A stretch of DNA of 64,000 bases from Haloarcula rubripromontorii (GCF_001280425.1 NZ_LIUF01000002.1:248001-312000); one strand, 5' to 3'; positions 34,737-46,260 are shown, numbered from the stretch's first letter. The notes: generated by a model not told the origin, from the letters alone. A program made the numbers and translations.

Positions 34737-35756
34737 ATGACGACACGCAGCATCTATTCCCCCGACGAACGCGGTGAGAGTGTGGACGAACAGGCCGAGT
34801 CCGAGGCGAGTACCGGCCACGCCTGCCCGGACTGTGGCGGGAGCCTCGTCACCGACGACAGTCGTGGCGAGACCGTCTGCGAGTCGTGTGGTCTCGTCGT
34901 CGACGAGGACGAGATCGACCACGGGCCGGAGTGGCGCGCCTTCGACAGCCAGGAGCGCGACAACAAGCGCCGCGTCGGCGCGCCGACGACGGAGATGAAA
35001 CACGACAAGGGTCTCTCGACCAACATCGGCTGGCAGGACAAGGACGCCTACGGCAACTCCCTGTCGACGCGCCAGCGCGAGAAGATGCAGCGCCTCCGGA
35101 CCTGGGACGAGCGGTTCCGCACCCGTGACCACGCCGAGCGCAACCTCAAGCAGGCCCTTGGCGAAATCGACCGGATGGGGAGCGCGCTGGGCGTCCCCGA
35201 GAGCGCCCGCGAGACGGCAAGCGTCATCTACCGCCGTGCCCTCGACGAAGGAATGCTGCCCGGCCGCTCTATCGAAGGGATGGCGACCGCCGCGCTGTAC
35301 GCCGCTGTCAGGCAGGCGAACCTCCCGCAGACGCTCGACGACATGGCCGTCGTCAGCCGCGTCGACGAGATGGAGTTCACCCGCGCGTACCGCTATCTCA
35401 ACCGTGAACTCTCGCTGCAGGTCGGCCCGCCGGACCCCGCGACCTACCTCAGCAAGTTCGTCTCCGAACTCGACGCCGACGACGCCTTCGAACGCCAGGC
35501 CCGCGCTCTCATCGAGGCGGGGAAGGAAGCGAACGTCCACAGCGGCAAAAGCCCCGTCGGCCTCGCCGCCGCGGCCATCTACGCTGCCGGCCTGCTGCTC
35601 GGCGAGGAGATGACCCAGGAGACCGTCAGCGAAGCGACCGACATCAGCACCGTGACAATCCGCGAGCGCTACCGCGAACTGCTCGAAGCCGAAGCGGAAC
35701 TCGACGACAGCGCCGTCGACGCGACGACCGGCGCTGAATCCGGCGCGAGCGCCTAA
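34737..35756 (+). CDS. tfb: Transcription initiation factor TFB
   Basis: The 339-residue protein has the N-terminal zinc ribbon (Cys30, 33, 48, 51), the B-finger/linker region (GPEWRAFDSQERDNKRRVG) and two cyclin-like repeats (about 130-220 and 225-315), with the C-terminal recognition helix that reads BRE DNA. It recruits RNA polymerase to TBP-TATA complexes. Haloarchaea have several TFBs, so the paralogue number cannot be set here. A tataatt promoter element at 34688-34694 gives a short leader. Confidence 0.96.
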   Translation: MTTRSIYSPDERGESVDEQAESEASTGHACPDCGGSLVTDDSRGETVCESCGLVVDEDEIDHGPEWRAFDSQERDNKRRVGAPTTEMKHDKGLSTNIGWQDKDAYGNSLSTRQREKMQRLRTWDERFRTRDHAERNLKQALGEIDRMGSALGVPESARETASVIYRRALDEGMLPGRSIEGMATAALYAAVRQANLPQTLDDMAVVSRVDEMEFTRAYRYLNRELSLQVGPPDPATYLSKFVSELDADDAFERQARALIEAGKEANVHSGKSPVGLAAAAIYAAGLLLGEEMTQETVSEATDISTVTIRERYRELLEAEAELDDSAVDATTGAESGASA

Positions 35757-35825
35757 GCACGTCGCGCTGTTTCTTACCCCCGTCCCCTCCCGAACTCTTT
35801 CTGCCGCTTCCCCTGCCCAGTCAGT

Positions 35826-36152
35826 CTATTGACCCGGCAGCGGACAGAGGCTCGCCGTCAGGACGGCGACTTCGTCAGTGTGGTTGTGCGCCCCGTGGGC
35901 CTGCCCGCGCTCGTTGAGGACGACCCCCGGCGCGGCGATGACGTCCTCGGTGTCGTCCTGCTGGACCGTCACCTCGCCACGGACCACGTGGAACACGTTC
36001 GTCGCCCCGTCGTGTTCGTGTGGCTCGATGGTCGCGCCCGGCCCCAGCGCGAACGCCTTCACCAGCACGTCGTCGGTCACTGCCAGTTCCCCGTCGATAA
36101 CTTCGCCTGCTGCCGGTTCGGCATCGAACGCTGCCAATCTGTCGAGTGACAT
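35826..36152 (-). CDS. Cupin domain protein
   Basis: The 108-residue protein is a single small beta-barrel. Cupin motif 1 reads GPGATIEPHEHDGATNVFHVVRGE (about 54-77) with the His/His/Glu metal ligands. Motif 2 is around GVVLNERGQAHGAHN (about 91-105). Family members bind a metal and small molecules; the substrate is unknown. The conserved metal ligands suggest an active enzyme or sensor rather than a degraded copy. Confidence 0.85.
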   Translation of the reverse strand: MSLDRLAAFDAEPAAGEVIDGELAVTDDVLVKAFALGPGATIEPHEHDGATNVFHVVRGEVTVQQDDTEDVIAAPGVVLNERGQAHGAHNHTDEVAVLTASLCPLPGQ

Positions 36153-36646
36153 ACCGGCACGTGGGCCGGCGTCTCCTTAGCCGTTCGGCTGCTGGGAGAA
36201 TCTGTGTCTGTGTAGTTGCGTGAGTGAACAACCAGAACGCCTCGTCGCGTATGGCCAGCCGATACGGATGGGACTGAAAGGGGTCGATACGCTCCGGGAA
36301 CCTCGAGGATATAACCACCGCAGGAGGTGACACGACCGAGGAGCGTGGTTCGAGAGACCACAGGTCTCTCGTCATCACGAAAGACACTCTGCGTCTTTCG
36401 AACGACCGCGAGCCGTTGGACCGGAACGTATCGGGGGCTTTCTGGCTGTTCAAACTCCCTTCACGGGTCAATCAAGCATCGTAACCTTTCCTGTCCGGTG
36501 TCGCCCAGTACTCTGGTCTCCCCCGGTGCCACGGCCCGGAGACCAGTAACCGCTGGTCGCTGGCGCCCAGTCAGTCTGGATGCCGGACTGCGCCGCGATT
36601 CCCCGGGCGGGGTTTATTACTCTTTCAGTCCGAACGGGATGTATAG
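36153..36646. other. Intergenic region, 494 bases, with tandem hairpins
   Basis: This is one of the longest gaps, between the divergent cupin and sppA genes. It holds two tandem perfect hairpins at 36352-36400 (separate entry) and an sppA promoter element (ggtttatta, about 36611-36619). No ORF in it looks like a protein gene. The cgtggttcgagag...cgaaagac-type sequence looks like the ends of IS200/IS1341-like or MITE-like elements, which is a recollection and not proven here. Confidence 0.5.
36352..36400. repeat. Tandem perfect hairpins
   Basis: The first hairpin is GAGAGACC-ACA-GGTCTCTC (36352-36370). The second is CGAAAGAC-N7-GTCTTTCG (36378-36400). Both have eight-base perfect arms, separated by seven bases. 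The pair could be a repeat-element fragment or a structured RNA. Confidence 0.6.
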
Positions 36647-37606
36647 ATGTTTGGGAGAGAACAACTGTTCTCGGCGATGACGGCGTCGTACGTGATCGCG
36701 GTCACGCTCGCCCTCGTCATCGCCGCGATATTCGCGCCGGTCATCTGGAACGGCGTGCCAAGCGGTGGCGACGACGACCCGAGCGTCGCCGTCATCACCC
36801 TTCGCGGCGGCACAACTGACGCGAATGTCAACGCCGTCAAGCAAGACCTCCGCGAGGCACGGACCAACGAATCAATCGAGGCGGTTGTCCTCCGGGTCGA
36901 CAGCCCCGGCGGCCCGGTCGATTCCAGCGAGGAGTTCTACCTCGCGGTGAACCGGACTGCCAGCGAGATGCCCGTCGTCGCCTATGTCGAAGGCACGGCC
37001 GCTTCGGGCGGGTACTACGGTATCGTCCCGGCCGACGAGATCGTCGTCAAACCGAGTTCGAACGTCGGGAGCATCGGCGTCATCGTTCAGGCCCCGCTGA
37101 GTCTCATCGAGCAGGTCGAACAGCAGGGCGAGACGTTCGTCCGCTCGGGGCCGGACAAGGCTCAGATAAGCAAGGACGGGCTCCGTGAGGACATCGAAGT
37201 CCTCCAGCGGTCCTTCGTCGGGACGGTCATGCGCCACCGGGGCGAGCAACTGACGCTCTCCCGTGCGGAAGTCGCCAACGGGAACACGTACCTCGGAGCC
37301 CAGGCGACGCAGAACGGCTTTGCCGACCGCATCGGTGACACTGAGCTGGCCATCGAGCGGGCCGCCGCGCTCTCGGATGACATCGAGGGCGACGGGTACG
37401 ACGTGGTGTATCAGGGCAGTGGCGGTGCCGAATTCAACGTCATCATCGTCCCTGCCGGCGCTGAAACCGTGCAGGGCGCGAACAACGTGACCTATCTCGT
37501 CCACCCCGACGACAGCGAGACGACGTTCCGAGAACCGGTGAAGTACTACGCCGTCTGGGGAATCCCTGCCGAAGACAACAACGCAACGGTGATCCGCAAT
37601 GACTGA
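36647..37606 (+). CDS. sppA: Signal peptide peptidase SppA (S49)
   Basis: The 319-residue protein has one N-terminal membrane anchor (about 12-33) and an extracytoplasmic S49 protease domain. DSPGGPV (85-91) and the catalytic Ser120 in GTAASGGYYG are clear; Lys171 in SGPDKAQ is the likely partner of the Ser-Lys dyad. The enzyme degrades cleaved signal peptides and membrane fragments. It overlaps the DUF4350 gene by eight bases, so the two are co-transcribed. Confidence 0.92.
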   Translation: MFGREQLFSAMTASYVIAVTLALVIAAIFAPVIWNGVPSGGDDDPSVAVITLRGGTTDANVNAVKQDLREARTNESIEAVVLRVDSPGGPVDSSEEFYLAVNRTASEMPVVAYVEGTAASGGYYGIVPADEIVVKPSSNVGSIGVIVQAPLSLIEQVEQQGETFVRSGPDKAQISKDGLREDIEVLQRSFVGTVMRHRGEQLTLSRAEVANGNTYLGAQATQNGFADRIGDTELAIERAAALSDDIEGDGYDVVYQGSGGAEFNVIIVPAGAETVQGANNVTYLVHPDDSETTFREPVKYYAVWGIPAEDNNATVIRND

Positions 37607-38642
37607 GGGCCGTATCGTCAAGCCGCTTGCTGTGTTTATCGTCGTTCTCGTCGCGATACTGGGTGGGACGTTCCTTCTCGCAGTCGTCAACCCGGGGTCA
37701 TCGGGGCCGCCCGATGGCCAGTCAATCGACGGTCAGTCCCCGTCACAGTACCAGCCCGACGCTGTCAATGCGCCTGTCGACCCAGAAGAGGGGGAGATAT
37801 CGGTCGACGCTGAGGCGCGCGGGAAGCGAATACTCGTCGACACGAGCCACGGCAATCAGGTGACCGAATCACAGCTCGAACCGATTACCGAGGCGGTGTT
37901 CGAGGCGGGCCACACCGTCGAGTACGGCACGTCCGGCACCGCTTCGTTCGCCGATTCGCTGGGCCGGTACGACGGCGTCCTCATCGTCCAGCCGCTTGGA
38001 AGCTACTCCGAAGAGGAGCGCGATGCGCTCCAGGAGTACACGGACGACGGCGGGCGTGTCGTTGTCCTGGCCGAGCCGACGCAGACGCGGCTCTCGACCG
38101 GCTTCACCCAGTCGACGACGACAGTGTCGTTCGGGGCCAACAACGCCACCGAGCAGTACGGCGTCCGGATGGGTGCCGAACAGCTCTACAACGTCGACGA
38201 CGCGGCCAACGACAACAACTTCAAGGCCATCTACGCGTCACCGAGCGATGACGGCGAACTGACCGACGGTGTCGAGACGATTACCTTCGACACCGCCGGC
38301 TACGCGGTAGTGAACGGCGACGCCGAACCGAAGTTCACCGCGGCCGAGGGCACCCGGACGCTGGAAACGCGGCGCACCGGAACCTACGCAACAGTCGTCC
38401 GTAACGACAACATGGTGTTTGTCACCGACTCGACGTTCATCAGTAGTTCCGAGATATACGACGCCGACAACGAGGTGTTCATCGGGAACCTGCTTTCGTT
38501 CCTGCTCGACGGCGAGGCACCCGATCCGGACGGTGGCGCGAGCACGGATCCCGGATTCGGGGCTGGCGGTGATACCTCCAGCTCGGCTGAAACACCAGCG
38601 GAGCCGACCCCGACGCCTGCCCCCACTCCGAGTGGGTCCTGA
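37599..38642 (+). CDS. DUF4350-type membrane-anchored protein
   Basis: The 347-residue protein has an N-terminal membrane helix (about 8-30) and an outer alpha/beta domain with GKRILVDTSHGNQ (about 70-82) and YDGVLIVQPLGSYSEEERDAL, the signature of DUF4350/GATase-like domains. The C-terminal ~40 residues are a Thr/Pro/Ala-rich tail ending PTPAPTPSGS. It is coupled to sppA by an eight-base overlap, which suggests a shared role at the outer membrane face; the function is unknown. Confidence 0.8.
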   Translation: MTEGRIVKPLAVFIVVLVAILGGTFLLAVVNPGSSGPPDGQSIDGQSPSQYQPDAVNAPVDPEEGEISVDAEARGKRILVDTSHGNQVTESQLEPITEAVFEAGHTVEYGTSGTASFADSLGRYDGVLIVQPLGSYSEEERDALQEYTDDGGRVVVLAEPTQTRLSTGFTQSTTTVSFGANNATEQYGVRMGAEQLYNVDDAANDNNFKAIYASPSDDGELTDGVETITFDTAGYAVVNGDAEPKFTAAEGTRTLETRRTGTYATVVRNDNMVFVTDSTFISSSEIYDADNEVFIGNLLSFLLDGEAPDPDGGASTDPGFGAGGDTSSSAETPAEPTPTPAPTPSGS

Positions 38643-38671
38643 CCCCGCTCAATCGGAACGTTCCAGCGAGG

Positions 38672-39202
38672 CTACTGCTCGCTGATACGGACCGTCGTCT
38701 CGCTGTACAGGCCACGCTCGCCGGCGTTGGCAATGCTCAGTTTGGCGCTGAGAGTGTACTCTCCGGCCGGCGCGGGTTCCCACTCGTCGTCGCTGACCCG
38801 GAACATCCGGTCCCACTGTCGTCTGAACTGCTTTCGCTCGCCGCGGTCGAACCGGAGGCTGCCGGCCTCGCCAGGCACGCTATCGACGTGGGACGCCTCG
38901 GGCACCCCATCGACGTACCACGTCCAGGGCCGCGGCGAGTCCGTCGGGAGCGTTATCGGCACCGGAAGCTCGTTCCGAATCGTCACGACGAACGGCACCT
39001 TCGTTCCCGCCGGATACGACATCTGCGGGACCTCGATATCGACCGACACTGCACGGTAGCGGAGCCACGTCGGGAGCAGCAGGTCGCTCCAGGCCCGGCC
39101 GTTGATACTGCGTGCGGCCTGCGGCCGCCCCCCGCGCTCGGTGGGCGCCTGTGGCTCTTCGTCGTCGCGGTGGAGCGCACCCGAGTCGTAGATGCGACGC
39201 AT
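38672..39202 (-). CDS. Hypothetical protein with Ig/BsuPI-like beta domain
   Basis: The 176-residue protein has a ~45-residue polar start (MRRIYDSGALHRDDEE) and a beta-sandwich-like domain with YPAGTKVPFVVTIRNELPVPITLP and EYTLSAKLSIANAGERGLYSETTVRI. The pattern recalls BsuPI or Ig-type domains found in surface or inhibitor proteins. No signal peptide is present, so it may be cytosolic. ATG 39202 is preferred to 39286. It converges with the DUF4350 gene (29-base gap). Confidence 0.7.
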   Translation of the reverse strand: MRRIYDSGALHRDDEEPQAPTERGGRPQAARSINGRAWSDLLLPTWLRYRAVSVDIEVPQMSYPAGTKVPFVVTIRNELPVPITLPTDSPRPWTWYVDGVPEASHVDSVPGEAGSLRFDRGERKQFRRQWDRMFRVSDDEWEPAPAGEYTLSAKLSIANAGERGLYSETTVRISEQ

Positions 39203-39397
39203 TGTCCGTATATGGGCCGGTGTGCGCAAAAGTGTTCGTCGAGTCAGTGCGGCTGTTCGGGCGTGTCTGACCACGTTCACCCGCAAAGCAGGAGATGAGC
39301 GGACCGTTCACAGCCGGTCACCACGCCACGTATATGACAAATAGCCAAACACACTAAGTAGCCTGCCCTCTCAGGTGTCAGCAAGCCTCTTGTTCTG

Positions 39398-41740
39398 ATG
39401 CTAGCACCAAGCGACACGGTTCGGCTGCTGTACGTCGACGACGAGCCGGATTTCGCGGCGACGGCTGCTGCGTTTCTTGAGCGTGAGAACGACCGATTCT
39501 GCGTCGAGACGGCGCTGCACGCGGAAGACGCGCTGGAGCGGCTTGCGGAGTCATCATTTGATTGTATCGTGTCGGACTACGACATGCCCGGACGCGACGG
39601 TATCGAGTTCCTCGAAGCCGTTCGCGAAGAGTACCCCGACCTCCCGCTCATCCTGTTTACTGGAAAAGGGAGCGAGGAAGTCGCGAGCGACGCTATCTCG
39701 GCCGGTGTCACCGATTACCTGCAGAAGGAAGGGGGAACAGACCAGTACACATTGCTGGCTAACCGGGTCCAGAACGCGGTGGCAGCGAGACAGTCCGCGA
39801 CCGAGGCCAAGCGCCGCCGACATCGACTCGAACAGATCCTCAAGACCGTCCCGTCGTGTGTCGTGCAACTCGACCGCGACGGCCAGTTCGTGTTCGCCAA
39901 TCAGCGCGCCGTCGACGTTCTTGGACTGTCACAGTCGGCGGTGAAAGACCGGGCATACAACGACCCGAAGTGGGACATTCGTGACCTCGACGGAAACCCG
40001 ATACCGGACGCGGAGCTCCCGTTTCGGCAGGTGCTTGAGACCGGCCAGCCCCTAGCCGACGCTCGGCACACGATTCACTGGCCGGACGGCACGGAGAAAG
40101 TGCTCTCCGTGAACGGTGCGCCGCTGTTCGACGAGGACGGGGCTGTCGAAAGCATGGTCTGTACGCTGACCGATATCACCGACAAACGCGACCGGAGACA
40201 GGACTTACAGGAAACCGAACGCCGACTCCAGCTGGCGCTGGAGGCCAGCGAAACGGGTGTCTGGGAGTGGAATTACGAGACAGACGAGGTCGTGTTGAGC
40301 GACACACTCGAACGCCTCCTGGGCTTTGAGCCCGGTGAATTCGACGGGACGCTGTCGGCCGTGTTCGACCTGATTCATCCCGAAGACTGCCCTGAAGTCC
40401 GCGAGCAGATAGAGCGGGCAGTTGAGACAGACAGCGTCTACGACAGTGAGTTCCGGGTCCTCGACGCGGACGGCAACGTGCGATGGGGGTCCGTTCGGGG
40501 ACAGCCCCTAGCAGACGACAGGACACTGATGGTCGGCGTCCACCACGATATCACCGAGCAGAAGGAACGCGAGCGTGACCTGCGGATAGCAGAGCGACGC
40601 CTCGAAGCGATTCTGGAAAACACCACGACCCCGATGTTCATGAAAGACGACGACGGGCAGTACATCTTCGTCAACCACGGCTATCGGGAGATGACTGGGC
40701 TCACTGACGCGGAAATCGTCGGCCGGACGGACTTCGAGTTGTTCCCTGAAGAAACAGCCGAAACGACGTGGGCAAACGACCGTGCCGTCCTACATACCGG
40801 GGAACCGCTGGAGGTCGAGGAGCGTGTCGTTATCGACGGCGAGGCACAGCAGTACCTCTCGACGAAGGTCCCGATATACGACACGGGTGAGCGGTCTGAC
40901 CCCGATACCCCGGTCGCCGTGTTCGGCATCGCAAGCGATATCACCGACATCCGCGAGCAAGAGCGGGAGCTACAGCGTGAGCGCGACCGGCTCGCCGAGT
41001 TTGCCAGCGTCGTCAGTCACGACCTTCGCAGTCCTCTGAGCGCCGCACAGGGACGGCTGAAGCTCACCCGTACGACCGGTGATGAGAGCCATCTGGAGGG
41101 GATCGAGACCGCGCTCGACCGGATGGAGCGAATCATCGATGACGTGTTGCTCTTGGCTCGCCAGGGACGAGACATCCAGGAGCCCGAGCCGGTTTCGCTC
41201 CGTGACGCGGTCGCAAATGCCTGGGAGATGGTCTCTCAGGACGCCGGGGACGGGACCCTCGGCTTCGCCGACACCGTCGAGCGGGACGTGACGATTACCG
41301 CCGACCGGCCGCGCCTGCTGCAACTGCTCGAAAACCTGCTCCGGAACAGTGTGGAACACGGTTCTACGAGCCGCTCGACGGGGATCGACGACAGTGCGGA
41401 ACACGGGTCGGACGAGCCACGTTCACAGGAACAGACGGCTGTGGACCACGGCGCTACCAGCAGCCAGACGAAGCCGGAGGACACAGCCAACGGCAAGTCC
41501 GTGACAATAACTATCGGAGTCACCGAAGACGGCTTCTACGTCGCGGACGATGGCCCCGGCGTCTCAGGAGCCAATCGCGGGACACTGTTCGAGGCGGGAT
41601 ACTCGACCGACGCCGATGGCACCGGGTTCGGACTGGCGATTGTCGACCGCATCGCTGAGGCCCATGGCTGGTCGGTCGACGTGACGGAAAGCGCCGACGG
41701 CGGCGCGCGCTTCGAGATTACCGGCGTCGAGTTCGAATAG
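39398..41740 (+). CDS. Hybrid receiver-PAS-PAS-PAS histidine kinase
   Basis: The 780-residue soluble protein starts with a receiver domain (about 1-120; phospho-acceptor Asp60 in SDYDMPG; Lys in FTGKG). Three PAS domains follow (about 135-255, 265-385, 395-525), then HisKA (His541 in SHDLRSPL) and an ATPase domain with N-box LLENLLRNSVEHG, G1 DGPGVSG and G2 GTGFGLAI. A ~45-residue polar insertion separates the N-box from the next strand. Receiver-first kinases are common in haloarchaea and may take phosphate from another kinase. The signal is unknown and no partner is adjacent. Confidence 0.92.
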   Translation: MLAPSDTVRLLYVDDEPDFAATAAAFLERENDRFCVETALHAEDALERLAESSFDCIVSDYDMPGRDGIEFLEAVREEYPDLPLILFTGKGSEEVASDAISAGVTDYLQKEGGTDQYTLLANRVQNAVAARQSATEAKRRRHRLEQILKTVPSCVVQLDRDGQFVFANQRAVDVLGLSQSAVKDRAYNDPKWDIRDLDGNPIPDAELPFRQVLETGQPLADARHTIHWPDGTEKVLSVNGAPLFDEDGAVESMVCTLTDITDKRDRRQDLQETERRLQLALEASETGVWEWNYETDEVVLSDTLERLLGFEPGEFDGTLSAVFDLIHPEDCPEVREQIERAVETDSVYDSEFRVLDADGNVRWGSVRGQPLADDRTLMVGVHHDITEQKERERDLRIAERRLEAILENTTTPMFMKDDDGQYIFVNHGYREMTGLTDAEIVGRTDFELFPEETAETTWANDRAVLHTGEPLEVEERVVIDGEAQQYLSTKVPIYDTGERSDPDTPVAVFGIASDITDIREQERELQRERDRLAEFASVVSHDLRSPLSAAQGRLKLTRTTGDESHLEGIETALDRMERIIDDVLLLARQGRDIQEPEPVSLRDAVANAWEMVSQDAGDGTLGFADTVERDVTITADRPRLLQLLENLLRNSVEHGSTSRSTGIDDSAEHGSDEPRSQEQTAVDHGATSSQTKPEDTANGKSVTITIGVTEDGFYVADDGPGVSGANRGTLFEAGYSTDADGTGFGLAIVDRIAEAHGWSVDVTESADGGARFEITGVEFE

Positions 41741-41772
41741 CGGCCGCGTCACCACATTGGTGCCTGTCCGGG

Positions 41773-43081
<1,309 letters not shown>

Positions 43082-43089
<8 letters not shown>

Positions 43090-44257
43090 CCTGGCGGCCT
43101 CCCGCATCGTCGTTGTCGTCCCGGTCCAGTAGGTCCGCGTCTGTCTGGAGGGGGTCCGAGTCAGCGCGGAGTGGTTCCGAATCTGTGCGCACGCCGCGCG
43201 GGTCGGGCTGGCTGTCGTCAGGCGGCGCGTCACGGCCTTTCACCTCGACCTCGTAGTCCAGTTCGTTGTCGAGGTCGCCGGTGTAGGCCAGACAGGCCGC
43301 CGCCCGGTCGGACAGCCCAACGCTGTCGCCGGTGTCAGGGTCGACCAGCGGCGGCCGCTTGCGCGTACACACCTCCTCGGCGAAGGGACACCGCGGGTGG
43401 AAGCTACAGCCCGACGGGACCTCCACGAGGTCCGGCATGGTCCCCGGAATCGTCTGGAGCCGGTTCTGTCGGTCTCCGATTCGGGGGATAGCGCTCATCA
43501 GCCCGACGGTGTAGGGGTGTTTCGGGTCGTAGTACAGCTCCTCGACGGTCGCTGTCTCGACGGCGCGGCCGGCGTACATCACCATCACCCGGTCGCACAG
43601 CTCCGCGATGACGCCGAGGTCGTGGGTGATGAGCTGAATCGCCGTATCGTACTCGTCGGCGAGCCGTTCCAGGCGGTCCAGAATCTTCGCTTCGATGGTC
43701 ACGTCGAGCGCCGTCGTCGGCTCGTCGGCGATGAGCAGGTCTGGGTCACAGGACAGCGCCATCGCGATGACGACCCGCTGTTGCATCCCGCCGGAGAACT
43801 CGTGGGGGTAGTCGTCGTAGCGGGCCGCCGGTTCGGGGATGCCAACGTCATCGAGCAGCCGAATCGCCCGGTCGCGGGCGGCCCTGTCGTCGTAGTCGAG
43901 ATGGTGGCGGATCGCCTCAGCGATCTGCTCGCCCACTGTGTAGACGGGGTTGAGCGCAGTTTGTGCGTCCTGGAATATCATCGCAATGTCGTTGCCCCGT
44001 ACGTCCCGCACCGCGGATTCGGACATCGACAACAGGTCCTCGCCGTCGAAGCGGACGCTCCCGCTCTCGATACGGCCGGGGTCTTCGATGAGTCGCATTA
44101 CCGATAGCGCAGTGACGCTCTTGCCCGCGCCGCTCTCGCCGACGACGCCGAACTTCTCGCCGCGCTCGATGCGGAAAGAGAGGTCGTCGACGGCGGTGAC
44201 GACGCCCTCCTCGGTGTAGAAGTTCACCGTGAGGTCCTCGACTTCGAGCAGAGCCAT
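43082..44257 (-). CDS. dppD: Dipeptide/oligopeptide ABC importer ATPase (DppD-like)
   Basis: The 391-residue ATPase has Walker [10 protein letters not shown], signature [15 protein letters not shown] and Walker [13 protein letters not shown]. The family Cys-rich region [14 protein letters not shown] is also present. The C-terminal ~55 residues are an acidic tail with a loosely repeated [18 protein letters not shown] pattern, not part of the core fold. The start ATG overlaps the stop of the upstream permease gene (TGATG), indicating coupled translation. Confidence 0.93.
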
Positions 44258-45294
44258 CAGACCTCGCCCCCGCGGGCCACGTCCTCGCCCTCCTGAGCGT
44301 CCAGCGCGTCGTTGATGCCGTCGCCGATGAGGTTCATCGACATCACGAACAGGAAGATGGCCCCGCCCGGGAAGACGGTGACCCACCAGGGAATCGACCC
44401 GCCCGGCCCCTGGACGATGGTCTCGCGGGTCTGGTCCAGCATCGTGCCCCACTCGGCGGAGCCGGGCGGGAGACCCAGCCCGAGGAACCCAAGCGCCGCC
44501 ACGCCGATGACGACGGTGCCGATGGACAGCGACGCCTGGACGACAAGCGGCGCGACGGCGTTGGGGACGACGTGTCTGAAGATGACCCGCCGGTCCCGCG
44601 CCCCCAGCGCCTTCGCCGCCAGCACGTACTCGTTTTCCTTGACTTTCAGAATCTCGCCGCGTATCAGCCGGGCGTAGCCGGCCCAGCCGATGGCCGTGAA
44701 CGCGAGTACCAGCTCCCAGTACCCCTTGCCGAGGACGGCGACGATAATCAGCGCCAGCAGGAGGCCGGGGAACGCGAAGATCAGATCGAGTATCCGCATC
44801 ATCACCTCGTCGACCCGGCCGCCGTAGTAGCCGGCAACCGCGCCGTACACCAGCCCGATGGCGGCGGTGACGAGAACGACGATGAAGCCGATAGAGAGGC
44901 TGAACCGGCCGCCGTACAGCACGCGGGAGAACACGTCCCGCGCGGAGCCGTCGGTCCCGAACGGATGGGCCAGCGACGGGGCCTCGTAGGCGCTCACGTC
45001 GAGGCCCTGTGCGTACAGGATGGCGCTCGGGTCGTACGGCGCGAGCGAGAACGGCTGGACGGTGACGCCCGCGACCGTAATCGGACGGGCGAACACCGCG
45101 AGCAGCGCCATCGCTGTAACGATGTACAGCCCGAGCATCGCGCTACGGTTCCGGCGGAACTCGCGCCAGGCGCGCTCCCAGCGACTCTCCGTCTCGGTGT
45201 CTCTCGTCTCTGTCCAGTCGGATAGCGGTTCGCGGGACTCGACGCGGTCGGCGTCGAACCCCGTTATCCGGATGCGTCCTCGGTCCGTACTCAT
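44257..45294 (-). CDS. dppC: Dipeptide/oligopeptide ABC importer permease (DppC-like)
   Basis: The 345-residue protein has a long polar N-terminus (~40 residues), a first membrane helix at about 53-75 and a BPD permease domain (about 135-325). The EAA-loop-like region carries AAKALGARDRRVIFRHVVPN. It pairs with the permease encoded three bases upstream to form the membrane channel. Confidence 0.93.
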   Translation of the reverse strand: MSTDRGRIRITGFDADRVESREPLSDWTETRDTETESRWERAWREFRRNRSAMLGLYIVTAMALLAVFARPITVAGVTVQPFSLAPYDPSAILYAQGLDVSAYEAPSLAHPFGTDGSARDVFSRVLYGGRFSLSIGFIVVLVTAAIGLVYGAVAGYYGGRVDEVMMRILDLIFAFPGLLLALIIVAVLGKGYWELVLAFTAIGWAGYARLIRGEILKVKENEYVLAAKALGARDRRVIFRHVVPNAVAPLVVQASLSIGTVVIGVAALGFLGLGLPPGSAEWGTMLDQTRETIVQGPGGSIPWWVTVFPGGAIFLFVMSMNLIGDGINDALDAQEGEDVARGGEV

Positions 45295-45297
45295 AGG

Positions 45298-46251
45298 TCA
45301 ATCATAGCGGATTCGTGGGTCAAGTACAGCGTACATGATGTCTGCAAGCAGGTTTGCGAGGATGATTGTCACGCCGGTAAACAGCGTGATTGCCATGATG
45401 AGGTCGACCTCGCGGCCGACGATGGCGCCGACGAAGGCCCGACCGAGGCCGGGCCAGGCGAACACCTGCTCGACGACGACGGCGCCGCCGAAGATGCTCG
45501 CGGTCAGGAACGCGGCGATGGTGGTCACCGAGATGAGCGAGTTCCGCAGGACGTGTTTCAACACCACCGTCCGCTCTGGAAGCCCCTTCGCCCGCGCCGC
45601 CGTGACGTACTCCTTGTTCAGTTCCTCGGCCATCGACGACCGCATCACGCGCATCAGCGTCGCCGACGACGCCGTCCCGATGGTGACCCCCGGGAGGACG
45701 AGATACCACAGCATCTCGGCCGAAAGCAGCGGTTTATCCGGAGCCAAGACGGGCCAGAGGTCCAGCCAGAGCGCGAATACGAGGATGAGCATCAGGCCGA
45801 GCCAGAAGTTCGGCAGGGAGATGCCCGACAGCGCGAACACCCGCGAGATGTCATCGCCCAGCGTATCCTTGTTCACCGCCGCGTAGATGCCGGTCGGAAT
45901 GGCGATGAGCAGGGCGATGGCCCAGCCGAACAGCCCCAGCGCGATGGTCTCGGGGAGCCGGGCCATGATGTAGGGCAAGACCGGCTGGTCGACGCTGATG
46001 ACCGTCCCGAGGTCGCCCTGCAGGACGTTGCCCATCCACGTGAGATACTGCTGCCAGACCGGTCCGTCGAGGCCGTACCTGGCGCGTATCGCCGCCTCTT
46101 CGGCCGCCGAAATCTGCGGGTTCAGGGCGACCATCTGGTCGATTGGGTCTCCCGGCGTCAGGTGGACCAGCGCGAAGGTAAGCACCGAGACGCCGAACAG
46201 TATCGGCACCGTCGCCGCCACGCGAACCGCGATGAATCGTCTGAGGCTCAT
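45298..46251 (-). CDS. dppB: Dipeptide/oligopeptide ABC importer permease (DppB-like)
   Basis: The 317-residue protein opens MSLRRFIAVRVAATVPILFGVSVLTFALVHLTPGDP, the classic DppB/OppB start. Six membrane helices follow, with an EAA loop (TAARAKGLPERTVVLKHVLRNSL) for ATPase contact. It follows the binding-protein gene by nine bases. Confidence 0.94.
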   Translation of the reverse strand: MSLRRFIAVRVAATVPILFGVSVLTFALVHLTPGDPIDQMVALNPQISAAEEAAIRARYGLDGPVWQQYLTWMGNVLQGDLGTVISVDQPVLPYIMARLPETIALGLFGWAIALLIAIPTGIYAAVNKDTLGDDISRVFALSGISLPNFWLGLMLILVFALWLDLWPVLAPDKPLLSAEMLWYLVLPGVTIGTASSATLMRVMRSSMAEELNKEYVTAARAKGLPERTVVLKHVLRNSLISVTTIAAFLTASIFGGAVVVEQVFAWPGLGRAFVGAIVGREVDLIMAITLFTGVTIILANLLADIMYAVLDPRIRYD

Positions 46252-46260
46252 CGTACTGAG

